The notes: generated by a model from the letters alone, not told the origin. A stretch of 64,000 bases of DNA from Cryptomeria japonica (GCF_030272615.1 NC_081413.1:21454501-21518500); one strand, 5' to 3'; positions 1 to 13,018 are shown, numbered from the stretch's first letter. Translations and numbers: made by a program.

Positions 1-1
1 G

Positions 2-2432
2 AAGCTTCTAGGATACATTGTCTCAAGCAAAGGTATTGAGGTCGACCCAACAAAGGTAAAAGCAATCATGGACATACCACCACCAAAGAATATCAGTCAT
101 CTAAGGACATTATAAGGGTGACTTCAATCCATCTGAAGATTCATTGCTCAATTGGTTGATAAGTGTCACCCATTCACACACCGGCTACACAAAAATATCC
201 GCTTTCAATGGGATGCTAGATGCCAGCAAGCATTCCAGATGCTCAAAGACTATCTCATGAATACATCATTGTTGATCCCACTAGATCCAAGTAGACCTCT
301 GATACTCTATATCTTAGCAACAAGTACAGCATTGGGTGTACTACCGGCACAACATAATGCTGAAGGAAAAGAGTGTGTTGTTTACTACATCTCTCACACA
401 CTGGTGGGCTATGAACTCAATTACACACCCATTGAGCGAGCTTGCCTAGCAGTAATCCTGGCATCCACTAAACTAAGGCACTATCTGTTAACACACAAGG
501 TACAACTCATAGGAAAGATTGATCCACTCAAGTATTTACTTAGCAAAGCAGCATTGACAGGCCGCTTGGCCAAATGGGTGATGATTCTGAGTGAATTTGA
601 CATCAAGTACATGGACCATAAAGCTATCAAAGGTCAAGTTATTGTAGATCAGTTGGCTGATGCACCACTCATAGGTGAGCATCCTCTCATTTCCAATTTT
701 CTAGATGAAGAGATATTCATGATCGCAATAGCACAACCATGAAAACTATACTTTGATGGTTCATACAGTAGGCATGGCTCGGGGGCAGGCATTCTATTTA
801 TCACACCTCAAGGTGACAACATCTCAAAGTCTTATAGGCTCACATTTCCATGCACTAATAACATAGTGGAGTATGAGGCCTTGATCATAGGACTCAGGCT
901 AGTCGTCCAATGGAAATTACAAGAACTGCAAGTATATGGTGACTCCCAACTGGTCATTCGACAAGCAATAGATGAATATCAGACCAAGGATGATAAACTC
1001 ATGCCATATAAGAAAATGGTGGACAATCTAAAGACATCATTTACTACAATTACCTTTGAGCAGATACCAAGAGATCAAAATCGAGCTGCTGACGCTATGG
1101 CTACTATTGCATCTCTCCTAGATCTTCCACAGAATTCAACACGCTACGAGTTCTTGGTAGAACAGCTTTGGATTCCCGCTTATGATATCCCCGAATCTGA
1201 AATGATATGTTGCCTTGTCAGTTCCGAATCCCCATGGTACGGTGAGTTCTACACCTATCTCCACGATCACACCCTTCCTCCCAACCAATCGAATAACCAA
1301 CGTAAAACCTTCATTCACCAAACTGCTCGATATACCATTATTGTTGAAACCCTATACCGACGTGGTCTTGATGGTACTCTCCTTTGATGTTTGGAGCAAG
1401 GTGAGATAACAAAGGCTTTGGAAGAAGTCCATGAAGGAATTTGTGGGACTCACTCAAGTGGTCCGTCACTAGCCAAAAAACTCTTGCGCAATGGATACTA
1501 TTGGCCATCTATGGAAAAAGATTCCTACTACTTTGTCAGAAAATGCAAGAAATGTCAAATTCATGGCGACCTGATACATGCACCAGCCCAAGAACTGCAA
1601 CCAATCACAACACCATGGCCTTTTTGTCAATGGGGCCTTGACCTTGTGGGTAAGATTCATCCATCTTCATCCAATGGCCATAAATTCATTATTACCGCCA
1701 CCGAATATTTCACAAAGTGGATCGAAGCTGTTCCACTTACCCAAGTCACTGACAAGCAGATCGCCTCATTCATCCTCAATTACATCATCTGTCGGTATGG
1801 TGTACCCATGTCCATCATCACAGATAACGGTCTTCCTTTCAAAAACCAAGATGTCCGTGAACTTTGTGAGAAATTTCATATCCAACACCGCTTTTCCACT
1901 CCCTATTACCCACAAGGCAATGGTCAGGCTGAAGCATCAAACAAGAACATATTAAGAATCCTAAAGAAGACAGTCAATGATGCCAGCCGTGATTGGCATG
2001 TTCAATTGAATCCAGCGCTATGGTACAGAAGCTATCTTGCCTATTGAAGTCAAGATCCCATCACTACGAGTTTCCTTGCACAATCTCATTGATGATGAAG
2101 CATACAGAGTATCCCGTCTTCAGGACTTGGAGCTACTTGATGAGAAGTGACAAGCTACATACAACCACCTCAAAGCCTATCAACAATGCATGAGCAGAAG
2201 CTATAATCATTGAGTTAGACCTTGTATATTTGAGGTAGGTGATCTTGTTCTCCGAGAAAATCCTTGTAACCAACCAAACAGAGAACATCAAGGAAAGTTT
2301 GAATCAAATTGGCTGGGTCCATATGTTGTCACTACTGTATTTGGTTCTAGGGCATATTAGTTGGCTACTTCAGAAGGAGAACCATTAACAGATCCGATCA
2401 ACAACATGCACCTCAAATAGTTTTACACATAA
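2..2432 (+). pseudogene. Gag-Pol 3' part (RT end, RNase H, aRH, integrase), element F
   Basis: Read in frame 2 from base 2. Order: RT thumb (2-150), RNase H with connection (152-740), archaeal-type second RNase H beginning around the YFDGSY motif (743-1110), integrase zinc finger of HHCC type (1400-1570), DDE catalytic core (WGLDLVGK, then ITDNGLPF near 1820, then the Glu region near 1930), and C-terminal tail ending at TAA 2430-2432. Stops at 113-115 (TAA), 119-121 (TGA), 740-742 (TGA) and 1385-1387 (TGA). Near 2021 about 59 bp present in B are missing, with TATGG at both ends of the lost piece, which shifts the frame. Cannot make active polymerase or integrase. Confidence 0.93.
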
Positions 2433-5067
2433 GCTACACAGAGCATCAGGCTCCCATATATACTGGCAAAAATACCAAAAAGATCCAGATAAATGACCTG
2501 AAGAAAATACAAAAACATCAAAAGAATAAAGAAAAATCATGCATCCAAACAGTGAACAAACCACTCCAGTGGCACCTTGGGTAAGTGCGATTGTGAAAAC
2601 CTAGCAAATAGGTGCCACTCGTAAAAGGCTATGGCTCCATTGTCTTTCAAACTTGTTGCAATCACATCTACTTCATACATACATCTATCTATCCATCAAC
2701 CATGGCTTGTTATAAATATACAAATCCAAGAAAGTACTACATGCATCCTGCATCCTGCTTTTTTATAGTCATGTCTAAATTGGGGGCAATTCCCTTAAAC
2801 TATTGATGGAAGTGGATTCTACATTGTCTTGTGATTCATTAAAGTTCTTCATTTAAAACTATCTCACAAAATCCACAAACATTCAAAAAAATTCAAAATC
2901 AAAAAACATCCAAAACACTTCAAAATCCCAAAACATTCAAAACAATTCAAAATCCAAAAACATCGAAAATCACACAAAAACATGGCAACACCTTGTACAT
3001 ACTCATCCAAGTAGACACCAAAACAAACATTGACAAATACTCGCACGATGATCACTTCTCAAAAATTGACCAACACAATCGACATCAACAATCAAAACTG
3101 TCTTCAATAAGGACGCATCCTTCCTTACCAAAACAAAGACAAAAATGACATTTTCTTTGACAAGAAAATTATGTTAAGCTATCAAATACTTGGTTGATTT
3201 GTAAGTAATTCATTCGTTTATCTGTATCAGGATCTTTCAGGATTGTTTTATATCATTTGTGCATTATTTCCAATGAAGTACTGGGGCATGCACTAATGGT
3301 GTCTACATGAGAAATTCACCCAGCTACGTGATCTTATGCAAACTACAGTCATAGAACATCACAACTTGCTGACTACAACGTATACCTCGACCATATGAGC
3401 ATGAAACATTACCAAGGATCCATATTCTTTATTCTTTATGTATATACTGTTTGTTTGCAATACAATGCTCCTTCTTTGGTTCCTCCTCATCCAATTTGGA
3501 TAAAGGTTTTTATCTCTTAGTAAGGTATGCACTTGTCTCAGGATATGATCAGCCTAAGATCAAGGAGGACGATCCAAGTCATGCATAAATGGAGATAATC
3601 CTTGTTTGTTTCATAAGAAATTCTTTGGTCGACTTGACCCTTATATCAAGTCATTGGTATTAACTTGCTATATAAAATCCATGTAAGGAATACTCAGGTC
3701 ATCTTGAATCATTATGTCAAGATGCTTGTATTCTCTTCCAACATTTTAAAGCTCAATGATGAAAATAGAGCACCATGGATCATCATTTCATCTCATCTAT
3801 TTATATCTTGCATTCCATTGCATATCACCCATCCATTCACTCATTCATATGTATGATTTATATGCCAAAAGTGAACAAGGTTCATATGAACAGTTATGTA
3901 AGACTTTAGCTAGTCTTGGATACAATCATGACCGAGTACTATGATACATCATCAATGCATCATGCAAAGTCTCAAAAACCTTGCATTCCTCATGGTCATA
4001 TCATCATTGCATTTAGTTTCATCTTGCATTAATTACATTCATGTCATTTTAAAAAAAAACTTAACATTGCATATAGTTCATTTTTGACATTAGTTTTCAT
4101 TAATCATTTGCATCATTGCATAAATCATAAATAAATAGATTCATTCATGGGATCAAATTGTCCTTGATTATATTAAGACATTTACTATGCATTCATTTAG
4201 TGTCCATTATCCATCATCATTTCATTATCCTTTATCATTTATCATTGCATACATTCATTTATCTATAGTTAAAAGGTGCATTCATTCATCCATTATTAAG
4301 TATCTTATTATGCTCATTTTTAGGATTCATTCACATTGCATTCATTATCCTCTTTTTAATTGCATTAAGGTGCAGTTATTAAAAATAGGAGTTGCATTAT
4401 CATCACATTATCATTTTTCCTTAATCATACTTAAGCATTTAGAATCATAAATCCATTTGTTTCCAAACATTGGTTCATATCATTTTATATATCCATTATA
4501 CATATGCATTCATTTAGACATTATCATATAAACATTTGTACTTTACATTTTGTTTATCCATATTACATTCATTTAAAAACATCTTGATACATATCCATAC
4601 ATAACATCATTCATTCAACCATTGCATTAACATCATCGCATAAATTATCTCATCATTATATCACAAATAGGAAACATCAAAATCCTGTTCCTAAATCATC
4701 ATAAACATACATCATCATCATGGCATTACATACATAAAGCATTACATCAAAATCAAACAAATCATACATATATAAACTTGCATTCATATGTCAGTATCCA
4801 ACATCATAAATCATCATAAAAACATGCATATAAGAAACATCTCATCAAATGCATACATGTACACATATCCATCTAAGTAATAACTCATCATCCTGCATAA
4901 ACATCCATACATATCAACTACATATCATCAAAATATGGGATCTCCTCATATATATCATCTCATCTATCAGAGTACAATGAAGTCTACAAAATTGGCTACC
5001 AAGAGCCATCCAAGATAAAGTCCAAAAAATAAACAATGATATAATACATATATGTAAAAATGCTCTC
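2433..5067. other. Element F spacer between pol and the antisense gene
   Basis: About 2.6 kb with no supported gene. Bases 2555-2645 hold a block conserved in all four gypsy elements (GGTGCCAC and TTTTCACC-like motifs, here in reverse). Around 3360-3660 there is further sequence shared with B (for example the part about CGTATACCTCGACCATATG near 3380). From about 3930 to 5000 the sequence is AT-rich and packed with CAT/TTCATT words, the mirror of the ATG-rich stretch in B. The convergent 3' ends of pol (from the left) and the antisense gene (from the right) meet here, so both transcripts probably end in it. Confidence 0.6.
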
Positions 5068-7819
5068 TTAGATGCCACTCTGGCTAGATGCTGTACCACC
5101 ATCGCCACCTGCTCCCCCCTTGGTACCTGCACCACCTGATCCATCTCTCCATGGAGGCCTCATCAAACCCCCAGTCACTCCTGCATCCCCTGATCTCTCC
5201 CTCCACAGAGGACCCATCACACCCCCACTACTCTGCACCCTCTGTGATCGCTTTGATCTGGTTTGCCACATCTGAGAATAGCTAAGAGCTCACTGACTAA
5301 CTGGCACCACCTACTCATATAAACCCTGACAGTAGTCTATCTCCGCCTGTGCTCACTGCATCTCCCTCATCACCTCCCCTGTAGGCCCCTATGCTCCTAC
5401 TCCAACCCAGACTCTCTCCTGCAACTCTGCTAATATCTCCACTACACTATCCCTCTTCTGTAGCACTACAACCAGCTCTGACTCCCGTGCAAATAATGAC
5501 ACATCCCTAGCTGCCACCTCCACCTCCAAATCCTCCACTCGGGTCTGCAAATGTGCTATCATATGATCTCGAAGATCTCTAGTAGCTCCCTCCTTGGTAT
5601 CCATAGCAGCCTCACTTGTACCACCCTCTCCAGTAGCTCTCTCCCCTTTGTCCATCAGGATCTCCCTCTCCATACCTCTACCACCCACTTAAACTCCTCC
5701 CTGTATTAGCAGTCCCTGTGCTATTTATAGTGGCAGTCCACCTCTCCCTCTCCGCTGAATCCGCATCCCCAACCCACCACCAACTCCTCCTCCTCTTCCT
5801 CCTCCTCCTCCACCTCCTCCTCCATCTCCACCCTCTCCTCCACCTCCTCCACCTGCCCTCAGTCCTCAACCTCCTACCCTTGGTCCTCAACCTCCTGCCC
5901 TCCTCCGTCTTCGTCCCCTCTCATCCTTAAAATCTGGAATCGACTCTGCTGGATCGGATATCCGTAGGATCGGGTGCACCACTCGATATTGCATATACTC
6001 ATCTGATACTCCTGCATCCATGACCCTCTGTCGTATGTCCCATGGTCTCACCTATAGCGTCTGAAACACTTCCAATGCCTGATCATATGGCAACACTAGC
6101 CCCCATGTGTACCTCTCTCGAATCACCTGCACATACTCCCTTGATCCACTAGGTAGTCCCTACTGCTGTCCAAACTACCTCATCACTCTCCCTGACACCT
6201 GTCTCTCTACATGGTACGAGGTCCTCCCAATGAGGTATCGGGTCATAAATACATAGGGAAATGCCTCTGCATCATCATCCCATAGCTCGCACTCCAGGTA
6301 TGGTCGCCATATGACTGCATCTAGATCATCTAATGCCCACCACCACCACTCTAACTTCCCCAGGTGGGGCTGACTCATCATGCCGCTATACATAAACATA
6401 TACGGCTGATCTACTACACGGAACCTAAAACTCACTGGTCGAGTCACTGGTAGGTGCTCCTAGGCCCAAATATGAAGCAGCGTCACTCCCACTGCTAAGG
6501 AACCCCTCCCCTAGTAAACCACCTCATGAAACTCCTAGTAAAGGTGCGCCAACACGCACGACCCCCACGTAAATCAGGTCCCCTCGGTAATCATCATCTC
6601 GATCACCTGCCCCCACCCCACGGCCAAACCATGTGATTGCCTATCAGGACACAGAAGTCCTCCCACGATGCCTGATAGAACTATTGGTAGAGGCTCATAT
6701 AACACAGCTATCTCCTCCCATGCAATAGAGCCATTATCAATACAAACATCCTCATCGAAGAACCTCTGAACTGCAAGGGTCCCCCAGGATCTATCATACA
6801 TGACCAACTCCCCTCGAATTGGAATCCGTAGGATGCCCCACACATCCTCTAGGGTCACAGTCATCTCCCCCTGTGCCAGATGGAAGGTGCACGTCTCGCT
6901 ATACCACCACTCTGCTAATGTTGTAATCAATCCGTGATTCATCTGAATCACGGGCATGTGCATCACCTCATATAATCTAGTCGTGGCAATACAATCAATC
7001 TCCACCTCTGTCAATCGATCTCGCAACCCCTATGTCACCGGATGTCTCTCACATAACTGCAACACGCCTAGATCCTCCTGCACATGGACATTCATCAATC
7101 ATCATTAGTTGTTTTGTTTCAAACTTTGTTAAGTTTAAACCTAGACTATCAATAGATACTTTGATCAAGTATCTTTGGGTCTCAATAGGTAAGCAATCAT
7201 GGCAACCTAGACTTCAATAGGCATTTATCTTAAAAATGACCTAAGTCTCATTAGGCTGCTATGGTTCAAAACAACTCCCACTTCACATCGCCATCCATCC
7301 ATCATTGGCATCGGGAGCTTTTATTCATACAAACTGGGGCATCTATTTATCTTAAAACAAAAGCGCTATTTTACCAACAAAAGTGCTAGTTTATCAACAA
7401 TAGCACTAAACCCCTAACAAAAGTGCTCAATAAACTATCCAACAACGCTCAAACTACAAACGTGCTAAAACAACCACACAGTAACGCTAATTCAGAACAA
7501 TAGCGTTCAATTAAGCACTCAATAGTGCTTATTAATCAATAGCGCCTAAACATGCATACAATAGTGCTAAAACATTTCAAAAGCGCTCAAACAATAGGCC
7601 AATAGCGCCATTGCGACACAGTAGCGCTAGTTAATTGGGCAATAGTGCCAAAACATAGTTTCAGCCCTATTGCTCCAACTCAACTTAGACTCAACAGAAA
7701 GCCTATAAAAAATGCATAAAAAATCAAAATTCAAATTTGCGTACTGCTAGTCCATAGTCGTCTGGCCGTTGGAACCGACAGACTCGCTCAAATCTATGCT
7801 CTGTAATCGATTTTGGCAT
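5068..7819 (-). pseudogene. Antisense spliced PMD/coiled-coil gene, element F copy
   Basis: Runs opposite to pol. Exon 1 7819-7745 (25 codons, MPKSITEHRFERV start), donor GTACGC at 7744-7739, intron 7744-7078, acceptor GTGCAG, exon 2 7077-5068 ending TAA. Exon 2 stays in one frame for about 670 codons: plant mobile domain (residue patches GLITTLAEWW, FHLAQGEMTVTLEDVWGILRIPI, LCPDRQSHGLAVGWG, about 7030-6180), Gly/acidic linker (about 5890-5700), coiled coil (about 5600-5390), Ser/Gly tail with SSGGVMGP. Broken by several in-frame stops, for example one after the EGT at 6574 and one near 5690, and by no obvious frameshift in the domain. PMD proteins are a plant family shared by transposons and the host factors MAIN and MAIL1. 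Function of this version is unknown. Confidence 0.82.
7361..7650 (-). repeat. Intronic motif array, element F (decayed AGCGCT type)
   Basis: Inside the intron of the F antisense gene. Roughly 15 units about 20 bp apart. The core that is AGCGCT in B is here often AGTGCT, AGCACT or AACGCT, that is, the CpG has mutated to TpG or CpA. Intact AGCGCT survives in a few units (for example near 7362, 7583 and 7623). Confidence 0.8.
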
Positions 7820-7917
7820 CCTGACTGCTGCTTGCTCCTCCAAAATGTCACTATCAAGAGCTCTGGTTTCACACTGGTCGCAGTCACAAATGATCCTATT
7901 TTCATCCCTTTCACCCT

Positions 7918-7924
7918 ATTTAAA
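7918..7924 (-). promoter_or_regulatory. Degenerate TATA box of the F antisense gene
   Basis: Reads TTTAAAT on the - strand, about 100 bp upstream of the exon 1 ATG (7819). B has TATAAAT and A and C have TATAAG at the same spacing, so this looks like the mutated counterpart. Confidence 0.5.
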
Positions 7925-8190
7925 CCCTTCGCCGTCACCATAACTTCCCCCCACTCACAGCCGTGCTTCCTGTGAACTTCCCGAGCCCCCCATTTCTCTA
8001 TTTTTCCCCCGATTTCTTCTATTTTTCACCTGTATTGCTCACTTCTTCTCTTCTAACACCCTGCCAATTTTCATTCTTTTTCAAGAGATCGCCCAATTTT
8101 TTGAAAATTTTCAGCCCATCCCTCAATGGGGCATACCACCCATTAAATTAAATATTTTATGGGGCATTTCTTCACACCTATTTCTCTTTC

Positions 8191-8234
8191 TTTGAAATGA
8201 CGCGATAAACCGCACCATCTCAAAGAGGGGCAAA
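8191..8234 (+). promoter_or_regulatory. Polypurine tract and adjacent hairpin, element F
   Basis: The tract AAAGAGGGGCAAA (8222-8234) directly precedes the 3' LTR start TGTAGTC and would prime plus-strand DNA synthesis. Just before it, 8191-8224 is a decayed form of the 34-nt hairpin that is near perfect in B and C. Confidence 0.85.
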
Positions 8235-9650
8235 TGTAGTCACACAAATCTGTCCATCTTAATTAAATAAATACTCGCTATTTATTTTATTAAAAATCCA
8301 CTAGCCACCAGTTAATTAAATTAATATTTAATTAATTCATTTCCAAACATTCTCCTATTAATTAAATAAATTATTCAATTTATTTTAATTAATTCATTAA
8401 ACCAAATTCACAATCAATTAAATGAATAAAATCTATTTATTTAATTAAATCCCCCTTTTCCTCTTTTTATTAAATTAAATTAAACATTTATTTAAATCAT
8501 TATCCCCCCCCCCCACTTGCATTTTCCTACAAATGCAACTTGCACACATTTATTGAAATAAATGAATTTTTATTTTAATAAAATCCTATTTTCCCTCACC
8601 CACCAAATCCAATTGCATTCTTAAATCCCCTTCTAGATTTTTCTAAACCTTTTCCTAATTAACCTAATCCATCCCCTAATTATTGTCACATTCCTAAGCA
8701 AAATGAAGTCACTTCTCAAAGACTTCAAAAGTCTTTGAAAAGCATTTAATGCTTTGTGTGTTCAACAAATTAACCTCCAAAGTCTTCCAAAACCACTAAT
8801 GGCTCTTACATGACCATTTATGGCTTTTACATAACCATTTATGGTTATTTCAAACTTGTCTCCCCAAGCATTTATTGCTTTGACCATGTTTATCCCTTTT
8901 TACATTTGCACAAGAGTTTATCCATTGGATAAAAGCTTTATTCTTTGAATAAAGAGTTTATTCATACAACTCACCTTGACCTTAACTCCCAAGTTTATGT
9001 CAAGCATTTAATGCTTATTCCCTCTCCTCTCAACCTATCTCACATTGACACTTGTCATCTTGGGATTGGGTTGAAAGCCCTCACATGGATTTGAAATCAT
9101 TCAATCTTGGCCCTTGTTGAGATTGCTCAATCTCAACCATCCATTGCTCCATTTTACCTATAAATAGAGCTCACATTCCTCATTTTCAAATCCTCAAGCA
9201 TTTAGCATTCTTAGCCATAATCCTAAAAACTTGTATGCATTTAACCTATAGGCATTTTAGAGAGCATTTAGCATAGCAAACTAATATCTTGTTATTTTGG
9301 TTAAAATCAATCATTTTAATAGCATCTAGTATTTTAGCTTTTCATTTTACATTTGAAGCAAAATACCCAAATCTCAATCCTCCATAAACATCCATAGTGC
9401 AAAAAGCTGTTGAGAGTTACACTATTTTGGAACTTGGAGAGGAGAGGAACAAGGGAGAAGGAGCTAAGAGCATGCTAAGAGGCATTTGGAGATGCCTTAT
9501 TATCTTTGTTTCATTTGGTAGATATATTAGTATGATTTTAGTATCTCTTTTGATATGCCTGTTTAGATTAGTTTTTGATTGACTAACACTAACGATTTCT
9601 TGTGTCTTGTGTTGTTTGTCATTTGCTAACCTTGTCCATTTTGCAGTGCA
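8235..9650 (+). repeat. 3' LTR of element F
   Basis: 1416 bp, begins TGTAGTCACAC and ends GTGCA. Homologous along its length to the B LTRs in reverse orientation. A TATA box TATAAATAG lies at 9159-9167, about 920 bp in. AT-rich first third with inverted TTAATTAAAT words; a run of 12 or so C at about 8505-8516. Confidence 0.9.
9159..9167 (+). promoter_or_regulatory. TATA box in F 3' LTR
   Basis: TATAAATAG followed by AGCTC. The matching position in the B LTRs has the same box, so this is the sense promoter at the U3/R boundary. Confidence 0.7.
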
Positions 9651-10683
9651 TCATATACAATATAAAAATATAAGATAGTGATTGATAAGAACAAGATCTT
9701 CGTATGCATAAGATAATGGAATGAGAAGAAAAATAGGAAATATCCATCTTCTTATAACCTTTCATGTTTCTTATAGAATTCATTTTCTAGGTTAGAAGAT
9801 TTCAGTTCTAATAATCTATTAAATTTTGACTATAATCAATAAAGATATGTTTCTAACCTTTTGGATCTATTTTAGACCTCTATTTCTAAGGAAAATTAAT
9901 GTAAGCCTCACAAAAAATATTCCTTAAAAGTCAAATTAATGGGGTTTTTCCTATCCACAGTTATAATGAGTTTTATCAACAAGAGATGAACATAGAGATC
10001 TATTAAGTTCAAACAATTAAACAAGTAAATATATTAATCAAATAATAATAGAAACGTACAAGCAAGAGCCAAATAATCTATCTAGTTTTGTACCACTTGG
10101 GATAGATCTAACTCTTTCCAGTAATGTTTAGTTTATTGCTTTTTCTACTCCATTTAGTTGTGTATAAGGTGCATTATTTTATTGAACAATACAAGCATAC
10201 TTACATAATTTATCAAATTTTATAGAGAAATATTCCCACAATTTTCAAATGTCTACACCCTTACCCTATAATTTTATTTCTTATCAAGTAAGACTTTAAA
10301 TTCCTTTAACTTATTGAAAAAATCAGATATATAATGCATAAAGTAAATTCAAGTGTATCTAAAGACATCATCAATGAATGTAATGTAGAATTGAAATATT
10401 TTCCTATAAAATAAACATCTATTGGATCAAAAACATCAAAATTAATAATTAATAATAAATAATTGGCTCTACTACTTCCAATAGTAAAATAAGATATATT
10501 TTGTTCTTTAACACACAATAGTCATAGATGTTTTTTTTCCAAGATAATAATTAAAAATGTCAACCAAGTTATTTTAATTATTATCTTTAGACGTTTCCCA
10601 TTGTTGTGACATAAATATTCATGCCAAAATGTACATTACTTTTTAGTTATACTTACATTGGTAGAATTATAAAAAATAGAAGT
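9651..10683 (-). pseudogene. Copia element D remnant: integrase region
   Basis: Read on the - strand from 10683 to about 10090 this is a degraded Ty1/copia polyprotein: GAG-pre-integrase (LWHE-like, near 10610), SSRAN-like link, then integrase core with a DDYSRYTWIYF-like run near 10380-10330 and an APYTQxNGV-like run near 10180-10150. Many stops and frameshifts. Below about 10090 homology fades and I recognise nothing. It continues the protease fragment at 52377-52809: element A inserted between them. Element F inserted at its other end (9650/9651). Confidence 0.75.
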
Positions 10684-11459
10684 TGTTTATGGTGAAAATG
10701 GATAATGAAAACAATAATATTGAAAGACTAAAAAAGATTCAACCACAAAACCTTAGCCTAACAATAATAAAGATCCACCATAACATATGAAGATTACCTA
10801 AGACAATTCAAATCAACAAAATTGTAAAGTTTATACCATCACATGTCCCATAGGGTTTGAATCTTCATTCTTCCCATCTCTATTGATCTTTCTTGATATA
10901 TTTGCTCTTAGATTTTATGTGTGCGCAAGAGCTCAGCAAAGAATTGAAATGTGGTTGCAAGTAGGTTTAAGCACATATGAAAGTTCGAAAGCGTAGTTGA
11001 GGGGGGGTTGATAATGAAAGAAGAATCTCCTTATATTGAAGATGATGTAAGAAATGGAGGGATAAGATTGAGAGGTCTAAAAGATAAATGGTCGGCTAGG
11101 ATTAGAGGGTAGGTAAAAGAAATAAAAAAATAGTAAGAGGGTAGATAGTGTAAGAATTAAGAGATGAATGACATGTGTCATAAGTAGAAAAGGCTAATGA
11201 ATTAATTAAATAAATAAAGATTTATTTAATTAATAGAGGAAGTGAAATCAATTAAATAAATAAATGTATTTATTTAATTTAGTAAAAAAGATAATTTAAA
11301 TAAATAAATGTATTTATTTAAATGAGAAATAAGGCTAGAAGAGGATAAATGAATTAATTAAATAAAAATATTTATTTAATTAATAGAAGAATTAGGATAA
11401 AATAATAAAATAAATAAAAATATTTATTTAATTAGATAGGACAATTTTAGGTGTCTACA
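10684..11459 (-). repeat. 3' LTR of element A
   Basis: 776 bp on the + strand from TGTTTATGG to GTGTCTACA. Matches 51601-52376 over its whole length with frequent substitutions. The TATA box present in the other LTR (TATATAAG) is changed here (near 11028). Second half is rich in TTAATTAAATAAATAAA words. Confidence 0.92.
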
Positions 11460-11605
11460 TTTTGCCCCTCTTTGAGACAATGCAGATTGTCACATTGTTT
11501 CAAAGAAGATAGGATAAACTGATACATAGTTGCCCCAAGATGGGAATGATATGCCCCTCAGGAGATTGGATGAAAATGTTTGAAAATATTGTAGACAATC
11601 TCTCG
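11460..11605 (-). promoter_or_regulatory. Polypurine tract and two hairpins, element A
   Basis: Polypurine tract 11460-11473 (AAAGAGGGGCAAAA on the - strand) abuts the 3' LTR. Hairpin 1 at 11471-11504 has arms TTTGAGACAATG and CATTGTTTCAAA. Hairpin 2 (about 11558-11605, GGAGATTG and CAATCTCTCG arms) is partly decayed relative to C. Confidence 0.8.
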
Positions 11606-11703
11606 ATAAGAAAGAAAGGCTAGAAAGGACTGACATGATAGGATAAAGTGACAGAGTCACAGGATAAAAAAGATTGACTCGGGAGACTAGGGCTAGGGCA
11701 GTC

Positions 11704-11709
11704 TATAAG
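11704..11709 (+). promoter_or_regulatory. TATA-like box of the A antisense gene
   Basis: TATAAG within CTATAAGATAGAC, 98 bp upstream of the exon 1 ATG at 11802. The same word sits 99 bp upstream in C. Confidence 0.55.
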
Positions 11710-11990
11710 ATAGACTATGAGGGAAAACATCCTCATTGTCATCCACACACCTAAGAGATCAGAGTGTAGAGAGATCAAATAGTAGTTAGTAGTCAGTAGC
11801 GATGGCATTGGTGCACAGATTCAATTGCGTTCACCGATATCAGAGGCCAGTAGATGCAAGAGAGTCGGTAAGTACCACAAAACCTTCTTGTACCTTGCTG
11901 CATTAATTGTTGTCATAAATGCATGTTAGTTAGGGAAATAAATACGCATTAGGTATGTTTCAAAAAATGTCAAGCAGGTCAAAATATGGG

Positions 11991-12225
11991 AAGGCACGTC
12001 TGTGTTGGTGCCAGGTGCATCTGGGTAGGTTAGGCATGTTTGTGTCAAGTGTAACCATGTATATGATTGTAAAAGTGTCTATGTCAAATGCGAGCGTGTT
12101 TGCGAAGTGCCGACGTGTATATGCAGGGCAGTCACATCTATTCAAAATAGAGGCACGTCTGTGAAATGCAAAAACATTTGTGAAGTATGTAAGTGCATTT
12201 GTGTTAGGAATGAGCGTTTATGTCT
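11991..12225 (+). repeat. Intronic motif array 1, element A (GGCACGTCTGTGT type)
   Basis: About 11 diverged units of a 12-13 bp motif (best copies GGCACGTCTGTGT at 11993 and again near 12152) roughly 20 bp apart. Variants differ mainly by C/T and G/A changes. Lies inside the antisense gene intron, reading in the sense of that gene. Confidence 0.7.
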
Positions 12226-12327
12226 TCAAGGTTGAATCAACAGTTCTATGATAAATATATGTTGTCGATTGGATAAGCTCCTCAGAGGCTACACTCAAAC
12301 AGGCTCTCTAAGGAATACTAGGATAAT

Positions 12328-12725
12328 AGATAGGGATAGGATTGACAATTTTGTGATAGAACATATGTTTCCAATCAGGAAACTACTCAAGAGGATACAC
12401 TCAAGTAGAGGCCCTAGGATAGGATAGAGCGAGGCACTTTGTGATGAACATGGAGTACCAAAAAATTGACAATTTTGTGATACAACATACGTTGCAAATT
12501 GGATTAGGCTGAAATTGACAATTCTGTGATAGAACATATGTTATCAATTGGATTAGGCTGAAATTGACAATTCTATGATAGAACATACATTGTCAATTGG
12601 ATAAGCTACTCTAGAGGATTCACTGAAGTAGATGCCCTAAAAGATAAAATCAACACTTTGTGATGAACAGGGAGTACCACTAGGATAAAGGAGAAGCACT
12701 TTGTGATGAATAGGGAGTACTACTA
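12328..12725 (+). repeat. Intronic repeat 2, element A
   Basis: Two interleaved repeat types: three or four copies of a unit containing TTGACAATTCTGTGATAGAA and GTCAATTGGATtag-like sequence, and three copies of a CACTTTGTGATGAACAGGGAGT unit. The latter is expanded in element C. Confidence 0.7.
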
Positions 12726-13018
12726 GGATTGACACAGTTGATTTTCTTGACAACAGGAGGACCTACCTATGCTAGAGTCATGGGAGAGATTCCCTTCGAC
12801 TCAAATATTATGACCAGAGCTGACATTTGAGGATACAACAACAATTGAGGCCATAGGCTTGCAATATATTATGTATATGCTTGAGTTTTGGGTGAACATG
12901 GGATTGCTGGCTACATTAGCTGAGAGATGGAACTCAGAGACATGTACGTTTCATTTATAGATGGGTGAGATGACAGTCACCTTAGACGATGTATACAGGA
13001 TACTACAGATATCGATCG

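Larger units (their letters stand above)
1..9650 (+). mobile_element. Gypsy (Tat-type) element F, cut by window start
   Basis: LTR retrotransposon in + orientation; its 5' LTR, gag, protease and most of RT lie left of the window. Visible in order: end of RT, RNase H, second RNase H and integrase (2-2432), AT-rich spacer, antisense PMD gene (7819 down to 5068), hairpin plus polypurine tract, and the 3' LTR (8235-9650). The two RNase H domains mark the Tat lineage. Same subfamily as B: LTR length 1416 versus 1421 bp, same LTR start TGTAGTCACACAAATCTGTCC-like sequence, same intron motif. More decayed than B, so older. The base run after the LTR, TCATA (9651-9655), should be one copy of its target duplication; the partner is outside the window. 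Confidence 0.9.

Noticed and set aside
5718-5930. Leu/His-rich ORF on the + strand in element F
   Set aside because: Shadow of the low-complexity linker coding sequence of the antisense gene.
9397-9582. 61-codon ORF in the F LTR
   Set aside because: Within the R/U5 part of an LTR, disrupted in the homologous B LTRs.
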